From Mortierella sp. BCC40632 (Eukaryota; Mortierellomycota; Mortierellomycetes; Mortierellales; Mortierellaceae), in contig WAEK01000010.1 in assembly GCA_011634665.1 (NCBI GenBank), positions 554,001 through 618,000 on the forward strand: a stretch of 64,000 bases of DNA, in the 5' to 3' direction. The notes beneath the pieces were generated by a model, which was not told where the DNA came from, did no database searches, and saw only the letters and a list, made by a program, of their open reading frames with translations. Below, in pieces: positions 30,848-41,100 of this stretch (positions are counted from its first letter, which is position 1; each line of letters opens with the position of its first letter). The position numbers and the translations under genes were made by a program.

Positions 30848-31397
30848 AAGAGTGGGAGGAGGAGGAGGAGGGGAAGAAGAAGAGGATGATTAAATTTATA
30901 TGGGCATGGTTTTTCTCACGCAAGGTGCTCATAGTTCCCATGGTTCCCGGGATACCTAAGGGGAGTTTTTTTTTTTTTTTTTTTTTTTTTAACAATGCCC
31001 GAAGAGTGAGTGTGACAGATTTCGCATTGCATGAGGAGTACTTGGCTGAGATTTATGTATAGATAACCATTTTGTTTACGTTGTTATCCTCAGCAGTTGA
31101 TCAGGGATCACGAAACTATGAGATTTTTAGAGATCATAGGGAAAACCTCTATCCAACGCAACTTCTCCCATCGTTCTAGCTAGTCTGGAAGCCGAGCAAC
31201 CTAATTCCATAGTGAAAACGCACCAGGTGCGTTTTCAGCTCTGAACGCACCTGGTGCGTTTTGATGGTTTTGACTTTTATGGAAGGAGGTGCGGAATTTT
31301 CTTTGACATTTTTTTGGTAGGGAGGTTCGTTTCGTCTAAAAATGGGAATCGCACCAGAAAAACGCACCAGTCCAAAAATTTATGTCTGACGGGGGCT
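30848..31397 (-). repeat. transposon I right inverted repeat
   Basis: About 550 bp, inverse of 27254-27791, with palindromes at 31217-31233 and 31244-31260. Its A/T run (T30 at 30967-30996) is longer than the left one. The TATA-type box near 30891-30901 lies about 110 bp before the transposase start. Confidence 0.9.
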
Positions 31398-31400
31398 ATT

Positions 31401-32970
31401 TGTGAGGCCAAATGGAACCACATTAAACTCAAAATGACCGTATCTGCAGCGAAAAGCGGTCTTGTGCGTGTGTGGTCCATAGATGCGCTGTTGGTGGTAA
31501 CCAGAAATGAGGTCAAGCTTGGTAAAGTAGCGAGCGCCACGGAATCTGTCAATAAGCTCGTCTATTCTGGGCAGCGGGTGGCGATTCTTCCTTGTGATAC
31601 TGTTGAGAGCGCGATAATCGACGCACATTCGGAGAGTGCCATCAGCCTTCTTGACGAATAAAACAGGGGCACCATATGGAGACGTGCTTGGTTTGATGAA
31701 CTTTTTGGAGAGTAGGTCGTCCAGTTGTTTCTTTAGCTCGTCAAGTTCAGCAACAGATAGTCGAATGACGGGGCGGAAGGGGGGGTCTGCCGCTGGGTCA
31801 GTGTCGATACGCATAGCATCACCTCGGTCGGGGGGGAAGGCCTGATGGGAGGGGTAGGGGGAAAATGTCCGGGGAATTCGTCAAAACAATTGAGTGGATG
31901 TCGGGGGGTGTAAGGGAGGGGTTGGGGAGAGGAGCGGAGGAGGGAGGAGAAGAGGGAGAGGAGGAAGGGGGCAGAGGAAGGAGAGGAGGAGGGGGGCAGA
32001 GGAAGGAGTGGAGGAAGGAGTGGAGGAAGGAGTGGAGGAAGGAGTGGATGAAGGAGTGGGAGGAGGAGGAGTGGAAGAGTGATTTGTTTGATCTGTGCTA
32101 TCCTCATCGAGAGAGACCGAATAAGGGCTGGCAGATCTCGCTTCCGATGTCTGTTGCCTCAGTGAAGAAATGTACGTGAGTGAGGAGAAGTCCCCGAGTG
32201 CGAGATGAGATAGATGACGATTTGAAACCAGTGCATTCCCAATCGATGGTGAGGCCGTTGTGTTGGAACCGTAGATTGTTTGTCCGCCAGTTGATGAGTG
32301 GGTTGATCTCAGCAAGCCAAGGCTTGCCAAGAATAAGGTCATATTTGTGGGAGAGGGTAGACGATAGGGGTAAGAGTGGTGGAGTATTGGTGTCGTTGTA
32401 GGGAGATGTTGGATTTGAGTGCTGCAAAAAGATTGGGAGCCATTTGGGAGGATGATAGGGATAGGGGGGAGATGCAAGTGTAGGGATTGAATGTTTTTTG
32501 ATGAAAGACTCGCTGACCACATTGCCTTGGGCTCCGCCGTCGATGAGGACCCGCGCTGGATGGCCGTCAACATTGCAAATAAATGTAAGGAGTGTCGACT
32601 TTGCCTTCTCCACTGTGAAAGTAGAGACTCCAATGCCTTTTTACGTAGGCGGCGAATCTTGCTTTTAGATAGAACTGAGGTAGAGCAGGGTTCGGAGATT
32701 GAGGATGATGGGGATGAACTGAATGCAGGGTAGGTGTTATCGTCCAATCCTGTCTCAGGTTGAGTAGGCAAGGGGAGAGTATAGTCATAGGCGGTGGAGT
32801 GAGGTAAATGATTGTGGGAAGGCGAACATGATGATGGAGAAGTATGTATTTTATCTGAAATAGCGATCGGTTTATTGGAAGTGACAGAAAACTTTTCAGA
32901 GGAAATAATATTTCTCCCATGGTCCAGAAGATCGGAGGAGGGAGTAGCAGCAACAAGAGTCTGGACCTTT
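31401..32970 (-). pseudogene. pol: element H protease and RT N-terminal part
   Basis: Protease at about 32230-32600 reads FICNVDGHPARVLIDGGAQG at its active site, again DGGA, then YDLILGKPWLAEINPLI. RT begins [19 protein letters not shown] at about 31814 and runs through [19 protein letters not shown] and NVVPFGLTN to the I insertion at 31400. A very A/G-rich (plus strand) stretch at 31900-32080, encoding a run of proline and serine on the minus strand, links the two and contains repeated GGAGTGGAGGAA units. Frame breaks occur around 31840 and 32110. Confidence 0.82.
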
Positions 32971-33996
32971 TCTAGTTGCTGTTGGCTTTTCCCGACTGAG
33001 GTGGGGGAGGGGGAGTGGCTGTTTGCTGCGCCTGGGGGAGGGGAGTGGTTTCAATGTTGTTGAATTGTCGGGAGGGTTTCGCAGAAGGGGGAAAGGTGCG
33101 GCATTTGTCCGCCATATGGCCTATTTTGCGACATTTGAAGCATCCCCTGTTCGCCTTGAGGTATTCGCGTTCCTCGTTGGTGAGCTTAGCTGGGCGAGGG
33201 ACGCTGCCTCGGTTATTCGAAAGGTTTGACAAATAATTGACTTGGGCAGAGAGATTATTGATCATCATCTGCATAGAGTCAATGTCCATGGCGTTAGGGT
33301 CCTTGACAGGGGTGGTCTTGGAGGTAAGGCCCTCAGGGAAGAGGATGGCATGCACGTTTGTAGCCTGTTGGATGGCCACATCCAAAGATTTGGGCTCACG
33401 AAGGCGAACCTCTTTGCTAGTATCATAGTGTAGGCCTTTCATGTACCAGTGTAAGGCAGTTTCGTCGTCGAGTGTAGGGACGCGTCGTCTCAAGCGGCGG
33501 AACTCGTGAGTGTAGGCAGCAATGGTTCGTTTGCCTTGTTTCAGACCTTCGAGGGGCCTCACGAGCGGCGGTCTTTGCATTGGGAGGGGTGTGGAAATCA
33601 AGAAATGCCTCTCGAAATTTTATCCATGGGCAGGTGATGTTGAGACCGCATGTTCTCCACCAGGATTTAGCGTCTCCAGTAAGGTTTAAGGCTGTATACT
33701 GCACCCAGTCGCATTCGTTGAGCTTGACGACCTGGTAATACTCCTCCTGGTTGTCGATGAAGTTGTTGCAGGCGTCCGCGTCGATGTCCCCAGAGTAGGG
33801 GGCGGGGGTTTGAGGTTTGAGGATTTTATGCAAGGTACGCGCAACGTCGCGGTGAGCAGCCTCAATTTCAAGCTGGGATGGGGCGGGGGATCAGAGGGGG
33901 GGTGGTGATGGACGAGAGCAGAGAGCTGATCCTGTTTCTTTTCCTCCTCTGGGAGGGGGAGGCGACGATGCTGAGGATTTCGTGCTGGGCCGACAT
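32971..33996 (-). pseudogene. gag: element H Gag with zinc knuckle, frameshifted
   Basis: Likely start ATG 33996 (MSAQHEILSIVASPSQ). The Gag core at about 33600-33833 reads YSGDIDADACNNFIDNQEEY and YTALNLTGDAKSWWRTCGLN. After a break near 33550 it continues GKRTIAAYTHEFRRLRRRVP and NAMDIDSMQMMINNLSAQVN. The knuckle CFKCRKIGHMADKC is at about 33103-33145. The plan matches A and E Gags. The leader between this start and the primer-binding site (33997-34246) is purine-rich on the plus strand. Confidence 0.78.
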
Positions 33997-34246
33997 GTTG
34001 GAAATAGGGGGGAAACAGAATAGGGGGGTGAGAAAAAGAGAGGAAAAAAAAAGGGGGGGGGGAGGGGGGAGGGTCAAGGGAAAAAAAAAAGGGGGGAAAA
34101 AAAAAAAAGAGAGGGAGGGTTCAGGAACCGAGTGGAAAGGAAAAGAGGGGAAGAGTGAAAGTGAAGAAAAAAGTACTGCCAGGGGGAGCCGCCTAACGAG
34201 TGGAGGGAAAGATAATAGTCAGGGTAGAAGAGGCAGTGAATCGAAC

Positions 34247-34258
34247 CCTTTGCTAACA
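34247..34258 (-). promoter_or_regulatory. element H primer-binding site
   Basis: TGTTAGCAAAGG on the minus strand next to the 5' LTR, a variant of the TGGTAGCAAAGG class. Confidence 0.65.
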
Positions 34259-34421
34259 TCTAACAAAGAAGGAGTGGGCAGGAAAAGATGATCTTTATTG
34301 GTGGTAGGTGAAGGGACTATTTATACATGTGAGTGAGGTGGACCTTTTTAAGTTATAGGGGTGGGAGTGGACATGACCTCAAAGGTTAAAGGGGTGGGTG
34401 CTGATGGTCGATACTGTGACA
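34259..34421 (-). repeat. element H 5' LTR
   Basis: 163 bp, nearly identical to 24645-24806 (single-base differences in G and T runs), followed by GTAGT. Confidence 0.9.
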
Positions 34422-34426
34422 GTAGT

Positions 34427-35316
34427 CTACACAGAGACGTAACTTTCCACCTTTCTTAGGTACGAATAGGACAGGAGCTCCTGCAGGAGATTCTGATTTA
34501 CGAATGAAGCCTTTTTCCAAGTTTTCATCAAGGTATTCTCGGAGAGCCTTCAGTTCCACCTGTGAGAGAGTGTAGAGGGGACCATAAGGGGTCTTGGCTT
34601 CAGGCTCTAAGGGGATGGCGTGATCACATTCTCTGTGGGGAGGCAATCTTCCTATTTCTCGATCTTTGAAGAGCGGGGCGAATTCGGAATATTCACTAGG
34701 CAGGAATGCAAGAGGATCAGGACTAGACTCGGACAGGCTTTCATCAGGGACATCTACACTGGATATTTGGCATAAGGAATAATGTTCAAGACTAGGACAA
34801 GGATCATCAACAACAATACAAGACAGGACAGAAGAGTCGAGTGACTCATGGGACAAGACAGGATACTGTTCAAAACAGTGTTTATTGCAATACAGGTCTC
34901 GGAAGAGAATGACGTGTTCTTTCCAATTGATAAGAGGGTTGTGTTTTCGAGCCAGTCTATTCCAAGGATAACAGACTGGCGTTGGAGTTTGGTGACATGG
35001 AGGGTAACGATCTCATGATGGTTATCGATACTAAGAGGAAGTTGGGTGAACTGGGTAACAGGACCAGAGGCGCTACTCTGACCGTCAGCCATATTCAATT
35101 GGATGGGGTGGAGCAAGGGAGTGGTGGGGACTGAGTGCTTTTGGACAAGAGAATGATCAATGAAGGAGGTTTGAGCTCCCGGAATCGACAAGTGCTTTGA
35201 TATGGATAGGGTTTTGGTTGGGCAGTGCTAGAACAGCCTTAACAAGGAGACAGACTCTGGGTGGAGAGGTCAGAAGAGGCGAGGACTTGGCCTAGTGTCC
35301 AGTCTGTCGGTGGACC
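34427..35316 (-). pseudogene. pol: element F protease and RT N-terminus, cut by H
   Basis: Protease active site VDSGA is recoverable at about 35183-35200; one extra G follows VDSG. Its body continues TSFIDHSLVQKHSVPTT and QRQSVILGIDWLENT. RT begins near DKREIGRLPPHRECDHAIPL-type sequence (34680-34620) and runs through KGFIRKSESPAGAPVLFVPK to LRLCVDY, where H is inserted. This family keeps the canonical Ser in the protease motif, unlike A, E and H. Confidence 0.82.
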
Positions 35317-36423
35317 CTAGGCCTCGTCGTTTTCCTGTACCTCAGCCATAATGGTGGCAATGCGGGACCTCTTGACAGGACATTCGTTGGCTATGTGACC
35401 TGAGCCACCGCAGTAAAGGCATAGGTTATTATCGCGACGGCGTTGTTTTTCGGCTTCGGAGATTCGACGGGCACGCAAGGCATCCAGGTCCATGGCCATA
35501 GGAGAGGGGCTTGGTGTATTGGTTGATTGGGGCCGAGGAGAGGGTGTGGGCTTCTTGGGGGCGGAGCCATTCGTGTGTCGAGAGGGACCGCGACTAAGGT
35601 TGTTGTACACCGTAGCTGCCTTGGACTGGATGTCTTTCAAAGATCGGAGTGTGTGCCAATACGGAACCATGGCGGTCTTGACCTCATGCGATAGTCCATT
35701 CTTGAATTTGGAGACCAGGGCAGACTCGTTCCATTTGAGCTTAGCTTGGAGGATCTTGAACTCTGATATATACTGGGTCATTGTCTTGCCGTGTTGCCTG
35801 AGACTGTTCATCTTGTCTTCTGCCTCATCAACTTCCAGCTGATCACCGAAAAGCTCATCAATGGAATCCAGGAACGCGCCATAATCTTCAAGGAGGCCAT
35901 CGACATCTTCAACTTCGTTGTTTAGATAGGGAGCGAACATCTTGAATGGGGCACCTTCCATTGACAGGAGAGCAAAGTGGATCTTGTGCTTGTCAAGTAG
36001 GAATGACTCGGGAGAACGGGCAAAGGAACTGGCAAGCTTGGCTTTGAAATCGGAGAAGCTCATTTCAGAGTTGTCACCTTTGAACTTGGAGGAAAGAGGG
36101 GTGAGAAGACGTGAATTGGAAGAGGGCCTGTGTGTCAAGGTTTCGACAATTTGTTGCATACTAGAGGCAACACTCTGGCTCATCAGTGCGGATTCATGAA
36201 GTCGATCGGCCAAGGCTGTAGTGAGGTTCGGGGTACCGGGGACTTGATTGGCTTGTGCATTGGCTAGTTCTTGCTGTAGGCTTGTCATTTGTTGTTGGAG
36301 GGACTCATATGTGTGCTGAATGTGCATCACAAACTGGGAGGGGTCAAGATTCCCTTGCTGGGCTTGGTCCAGCAGGGCATGGAAGGTGAAGAGACCTTGA
36401 GTGGTCTCGTTGGGATTGGACAT
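35317..36423 (-). CDS. gag: element F Gag, intact frame
   Basis: An uninterrupted 368-codon frame from ATG 36423 (MSNPNETTQGLFTFHALLDQ). Residues ~30-70 look like coiled coil (TYESLQQQMTSLQQELANAQ). The Gag core is at ~110-250 (KFKGDNSEMSFSDFKAKLAS, LRQHGKTMTQYISEFKILQA). A Pro/Ser-rich linker follows, then a CCHC knuckle CLYCGGSGHIANEC at about residues 334-347. It ends at TAG/TAA 35317. The start lies about 60 bp after the 5' LTR, with a short leader. Of all retroelement genes in the window this is the best preserved. Confidence 0.88.
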   Translation of the reverse strand: MSNPNETTQGLFTFHALLDQAQQGNLDPSQFVMHIQHTYESLQQQMTSLQQELANAQANQVPGTPNLTTALADRLHESALMSQSVASSMQQIVETLTHRPSSNSRLLTPLSSKFKGDNSEMSFSDFKAKLASSFARSPESFLLDKHKIHFALLSMEGAPFKMFAPYLNNEVEDVDGLLEDYGAFLDSIDELFGDQLEVDEAEDKMNSLRQHGKTMTQYISEFKILQAKLKWNESALVSKFKNGLSHEVKTAMVPYWHTLRSLKDIQSKAATVYNNLSRGPSRHTNGSAPKKPTPSPRPQSTNTPSPSPMAMDLDALRARRISEAEKQRRRDNNLCLYCGGSGHIANECPVKRSRIATIMAEVQENDEA

Positions 36424-36470
36424 GGAATAGTGGGAGTAGGGGATATGCTGGGGAAGGTGGCAGGATGTTG

Positions 36471-36482
36471 GTGAGTCTGCAA
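36471..36482 (-). promoter_or_regulatory. element F primer-binding site, self-complementary type
   Basis: The minus strand reads TTGCAGACTCAC immediately after the LTR end CATGACA. It does not begin TGG. It pairs over nine bases, and 11 of 12 with one mismatch, with GTCAGTCTGCAA in the F LTR, about 35 bp downstream of TATAAAAGG where the transcript should begin. That is the arrangement of self-priming Tf1/sushi-type elements. Confidence 0.65.
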
Positions 36483-36745
36483 TGTCATGGACAAATACAG
36501 GACTCTCCTTTAGAGACAGGAAGGTAAGGGCAAGGAAAGATATTTATTGCAGACTGACGGAAATAGGATGCGCCTATTGCGCCCTTTTATACTAGATTTT
36601 TGTTCTTGCTCGAAAATAATAAACTTCATCCTTTCCGAGTGCTCGCGCACTTCGGAAAGTATAACCCAATCTTTTTCCTCCATCTGCCGATGGAGGATAC
36701 TTGCCCGCGATCCTATAGTAAGAGGAGAGTTAATAGGACATGACA
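36483..36745 (-). repeat. element F 5' LTR
   Basis: 263 bp, TGTCATG...CATGACA, with the same TATA box and AATAAA as the 3' LTR. Two further F LTRs (21658-21921, 58076-58339) are nearly identical. Confidence 0.92.
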
Positions 36746-36789
36746 GTCACCCTCCACCTTTTCCTTCTTCTCTCTACTCTTCTGTTGTA
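36746..36789 (+). repeat. outer end of an element G LTR, inverted
   Basis: 44 bp identical (inverse complement) to the outer end of the G LTR at 20868. F's 5' LTR cuts it at its inner side. Confidence 0.8.
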
Positions 36790-36898
36790 GGATAGTGTAG
36801 TTTTTGTGAACTAGCTGGCCACGTCCGCAGACCGTGGTATGAGTGCGCGCCGACGAATAAAACCCCTAACGGGGCCCATAAAAAAAAAAAAAAAAAAA
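36790..36898 (-). repeat. single-copy spacer of the inverted tRNA locus
   Basis: Inverse complement of spacer unit 1 (15434-15540), ending in an A19 run. No tandem duplicate and no A insertion here. Confidence 0.88.
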
Positions 36899-36955
36899 TA
36901 TGTGAGAATATCTTCATCCAAAAAAAAACCTCTTAGGAGGCCAATCAAAAGTATA

Positions 36956-37028
36956 CGCCCAATGTGGGGGTCGAACCCACAACCTTGAGATTAAGAGTCT
37001 CACGCTCTACCGATTGAGCTAACCGGGC
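36956..37028 (-). tRNA. tRNA-Lys(CTT), canonical copy
   Basis: 73 nt on the minus strand. Acceptor GCCCGGT/ATTGGGC + G, D stem GCTC/GAGC, anticodon stem TGAGA/TCTCA with loop CTCTTAA (anticodon CTT), 5-nt variable loop AGGTT, T arm GTGGG-TTCGACC-CCCAC. All stems pair and there is no intron. A T4 stop lies 5 nt downstream (36947-36950). Element D's LTR starts 12 bp upstream of the 5' end. Confidence 0.95.
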
Positions 37029-37040
37029 TTTGCTGATATT

Positions 37041-37455
37041 TGTCGGGAGGTCGAGTGCGTGTCGTCCGTAAGCCGCATCGACTCCATGACGTCACCGTAT
37101 CCTAGACGCAGACCTAGGCCAGCCTCGACCACGTCTAGTGTCGCCGCCCCGGTACCCAACCCCTAGCCCCTACAGTCCCCGCACCACCCCAATAGCCCCG
37201 AAGACATCCTGACCATGGCACCACACGATATTCCCCTAACCAATACACTCCCCTAGCCCAGACCCATCCATGTCCACCCCCCCCTCTTCTATTTAAGCCA
37301 AGAGCTTCGCTTAATAAAAACCTCGGTTAGCAACCCATATCAAAATCTTACAAATACTTCTCTTGCCACACTTCCCACCTTCCCATCCTTCTCCATCCCA
37401 CTACCTTCAAATCACACTATATCTTAAGACCACGTAGCCAGATTTTCTTGTTACA
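37041..37455 (+). repeat. element D 5' LTR
   Basis: 415 bp with a TATTTAAG box near 37290 and AATAAAAAC near 37313. The following leader reads GATTTGGTGATCTACGC; a TGG appears 4-5 nt after the LTR end and may start the primer-binding site. Confidence 0.9.
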
Positions 37456-37647
37456 GATTTGGTGATCTACGCAGGGGGTCCTCTACGCAAAGACAGCTCT
37501 CTGATTTCCACTCAAAATCCTGATTCGCAGCACCCGTCCTTGGACCATCCACAAATTTTTGAATCCAAACCCTATTTTTTTTTTTTTGCGCACCTTATCT
37601 TTTTTTTCCCCACACTCCTTTTCTCTGTACCCCAAAAAAAAAAAAAC

Positions 37648-38042
37648 ATGCCTTCTCAACCCGCCTCAAGCTCGAGCCCGTCTGGCTCCGAGAGCACGAT
37701 CCAGCCCGTGACCCCAGCCGCGCCCGCCCAGTCAAGCCCAACGAACCTTCGTGAACGAGTCCTGGCTACCCCCCGAGAGTACCGCCCCGACGACGACCCC
37801 ATCGCCTGGCTCAGTCATTTTGAAGCCATTGCCCGCGGCAATAATGGGTTGGTCAAGCCAAGCTCAACGCCCTCGGGTGTCTATCTGAAAGGTACCGCCC
37901 AGCTATGGTATGAAGCCAACCATGGCAAGTGGATCACGTTCGAGGGGTTCAAGAAAGAGTTCACCAACCGCTACCACACCCATGCGATTATGGCCGCCGC
38001 CGGAGTCGAAGCCCGTTCTTACCGCCAACGATCGGACCAAAC
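37648..38042 (+). pseudogene. gag: element D Gag N-terminal part, cut by E2
   Basis: ATG 37648, after an A-rich leader, opens MPSQPASSSSPSGSESTIQP. The Gag core follows at residues ~30-130: TPREYRPDDDPIAWLSHFEA, GVYLKGTAQLWYEANHGKW and FEGFKKEFTNRYHTHAI. The frame is intact to the E2 insertion, after which it resumes in frame at 48316 once one CAAAC duplication is discounted. Gag builds the particle. Confidence 0.82.
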
Positions 38043-38112
38043 TGCAACAGTAAGGGGTCAGAAGAGCTGCTGTTTATTAGAGGGGGAGGGAGGGTCTATT
38101 TATACTGGTACA
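38043..38112 (-). repeat. element E2 3' LTR
   Basis: 70 bp, same sequence as in E1; purine tract directly inside. Confidence 0.92.
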
Positions 38113-38122
38113 CCTTTCCCTT

Positions 38123-41100
38123 TTAAAAATCCAACCCATTATCTTTTTTAAATTTTTCTACTAGATCGGGGCAATGCTCTAGGTTCTTGACTGGTTCCCA
38201 GGTATCGTCTTCTCTAGTGTATCCCTTCCAGCGAACTAGGAATTGGTGTTGCCTCCTGTGCCTTCGGTACTCCAACACTTCTTCTACCTCGTACTCCTCT
38301 TCGCCGTCGACTATCTCGGGGTCAGGTCGTGGAGGAGTCCTAGCTCCAAGGTCCTCTGGTGAAGGGTGGTAGTGTCTGAACCTGTCCACATGGAAGACAT
38401 CGTGGATTTTCATGGCAGGAGGCAGTTCAACCTTGAAAGTAACAGGTGAGTGCTTTTCCAGGAGGGGGAATGGTCCAATAAAGCGCTGTTGCAGCTTTTT
38501 CGATGATCTTGTGCTGTATGCTGGGATGGTGATGTTCTCTGCGTTCAGCATGATCATATCACCAACTTTGTAGTCATGGTCCACACGCTTTGTATTTGCA
38601 TTCCACTCCTGGTTCTCTTGTGCCAAACGGATATTTTCCTGGGCTATTTGGAGGCTGGAGGACTGAGCGTTGACAAAGTCATCCACACTTGGTACACTGG
38701 TTTCCGTAGGTTGGAGAAGAGATGAGGGGAGTCTAGGGTGGTAGCCCATGGTCAAGAAGAAGGGCGAGTATCCAGTGGTAGGGTTGACCGAGTTGTTGTA
38801 TGCAAATTCGGCAGCAGACAAAAAGAGGTCCCAGTTGGTCTGCTTTTTGATCGACAAATGCTCGTAGTATTGATGAGAGTGTCCTAATTGCTCGCTCCGA
38901 CTGTCCATCTGTCTGGGGGTGGAAAGCTGTCGACATAGCCAACTTAACATTCATGAGCTTGTGCAGTTCCTGCCAGAAGTGACTGCAGAACTTGGTGTCG
39001 CGGTCTGAGACAATGGTCGTAGGCATCCCGTGTAGTCTGAATATATTGTCGAAAAATATCCTTGCAGTGTCGGCTGCTGTATCCGTAGTCTTACAAGGGG
39101 CAAAGTGGACTTGCTTCGACAATTTATCAACAAATACTGCGATTGCGTCATATCCTCGAGGAGTCTTGGGTAGATTAACTGCAAAGTCCATTGTCACGGT
39201 TTCCCATCGTTGTCCGGGTACTGTCAAGGGTTGGAGTAGTCCTACTGGTCGATGGTTGCTAGGCTTATTGCGCTGACAGCTCTCACACGATTGCACATAA
39301 AGCCTGGTGTCCCTCGCGATCTTGGGCCAGAAGGCAATCCTTCTTATCTTGTCATATGTCTTGTCGAATCCCAAGTGTCCTGCTATGGCAGAGTCGTGGG
39401 CATCATGCAATAGATCGAGACGAATGTCAGCTTTGCGAGGAATACATAGCAAGGTGTCACCCCGGCGTAAAACATAAAGCAAATCCTTCTTCAGATGGTA
39501 GCGTGGGGGTGGACTTCCCTGGAGGCAGCTTTCATAGATCGACTTCAGACAAGGATCGGTCATATAGCCTTCTATCAGGCGCTGCCTAATACCTGGGTCA
39601 AGCGAGACCTCCACTGAATTAATTGTACAGGGCGGGCCATTTTTTTAGATCGGGGGGGCGTCGTGATAGAGCATCAGGAACAATGTTGTCGGCTCCACGC
39701 TTATAGCGGAATTGGAAATCATACTCTTGTAATAGCTCCATCCATCGGGCCTGTCTTTTGGTGAGTTTGGGCTGGGTTGGAAAGTGGCGGAGAGTGGCGT
39801 GATCGGTGTTGACAGTGAACTTCTTTCCATCCAAATAATAGCGCCAAGTTCTAAGTGCATGGACAACGGCCAATAGCTCCTGTTCATGTGTTGGATAATT
39901 GCGTTCGGCAGAGTTCATTTTTTCTTTGAGGTGAAGGCAACTGGTCTCCATTGTCCTGAATCGTCCTTTTGAGTAATACGGCTGCCACGGCGAATCCAGA
40001 AGCGTCAGTTTCCACAATGGTTGCGCGATCAGGGTCGTAAATAATGAGAACTGGTGCTTTAGTCATGACGTCTTTGAGCGAGAGGAAAGCCTTGTTCTCC
40101 TCATCTCCCCACTTGAACGGTTTTCCTTCTCCGAGTAGTGCTGTTAGTGGTAGAGCAATGTCAGCAAACCCTTTGATGTATTGCTGATAAAACTGAGCAA
40201 GACCAATGAACTGTTGTACGTCTTTCTGCTTCTCAGGGGTAGGCCATTCCTGGATAGCCTTGATCAAACCACCGTTGGGCTTGATACCGTCCTTGGAGAT
40301 GATATGGCCGAGGAACTCGGTCTCTTCTTGAAGGAATGAACATTTGCTGAGCTTTGCATAAAAGTCTATTCTTGCGGAGTAATTCAAGGACTTTTCGGAT
40401 GTGTTCTAGGTGGTCTTCTTTTGTCTTGGAGAATATTAGAATGTCGTCAAGATAAATAACAATGCATTTGTCGAGAAGTGGGTCCATAGCCTTTCGCATC
40501 ATTGCCGAGAAAGCAGCAGGGGCGTTGGTCAATCCAAAAGGAATAACATTAAATTCAAAGTGGCCATATCTGCATCGGAAAGCCGTCTTGTGCGTATGAG
40601 GGCCATAGATGCGCTGTTGGTGATAGCCAGACATTAGATCCAGCTTGGTAAAGTACTTGGAGTCTCGGATCCTATCAATGAGCTCATCGATGCGTGGAAG
40701 AGGGTGCCTGTTTTTCTTTTGTGATACGGTTCAATCCCCGGTAGTCGACACACATACGCAATGTACCTTCTTTTTCTTCTTCACAAAAAGGACAGGGGCA
40801 CCATATGGAGAAGTACTTGGCTTGATGAATCCCTTTTTCAATAGCTCATCAAGTTGCTTTTACGAAGCTCATCCAGTTCGGCAATTGAAAGACGAATAAC
40901 AGGTCGAACAGGGGGTCGGCTGTTGGGTCAGTCTCGATGTGCATTTCGTCGCCTCTGTCCGGTGGGAGGCCATCAGGAAGTGTTTTGGGAAACACGTCGG
41001 AGTACTCTTCCAGGATCGGGGTCACTTCAGGAGGTGTCTCTTTTTCTGCCTCATTGGGAGCGAGGTTGACCAGTGCCATAAATACCTCACTTCCTGGTTG

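Larger units (their letters stand above)
27254..31397. mobile_element. transposon I, PIF/Harbinger-type DNA transposon
   Basis: 4,144 bp with terminal inverted repeats of about 540 bp starting AGCCCCCGTCAGACATAAAT, and a 3-bp duplication ATT (27251-27253 and 31398-31400). Removing it restores H's RT as LTNAPASF, which confirms the boundaries. It carries two convergent genes, the usual Harbinger pair: a Myb/SANT-like protein on the plus strand and a DDE transposase on the minus strand. Both start just inside an inverted repeat. Confidence 0.92.
24645..34421 (-). mobile_element. element H, Ty3/gypsy chromovirus interrupted by transposon I
   Basis: Minus-strand element with 162/163-bp LTRs (24645-24806 and 34259-34421) and a perfect duplication GTAGT (24640-24644 and 34422-34426). 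It lies in the RT of F between the CVDY and RALN codons. LTRs start TGTCACAG and end GTTAGA. Primer-binding site TGTTAGCAAAGG is at 34247-34258 (minus) and the purine tract is AATGGGGGAAGG. Its RT is interrupted by transposon I at 27254-31397, leaving about 5.6 kb of H sequence. Confidence 0.93.
21658..36745 (-). mobile_element. element F, self-priming-type Ty3/gypsy chromovirus, interrupted by H
   Basis: LTRs of ~264 bp begin TGTCATG and end CATGACA, a perfect 7-bp inverted pair. The 5' LTR is 36483-36745 and the 3' LTR 21658-21921. Without the H insertion F is about 5.3 kb: gag, protease, RT, RNase H, integrase, chromodomain. Flanking pentamers do not match (GACAT at 21653-21657, GTCAC at 36746-36750). 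The left flank is G Pol and the right flank is the outer end of a G LTR in opposite orientation. The two ends therefore come from different insertions or were joined by an assembler. Confidence 0.88.
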
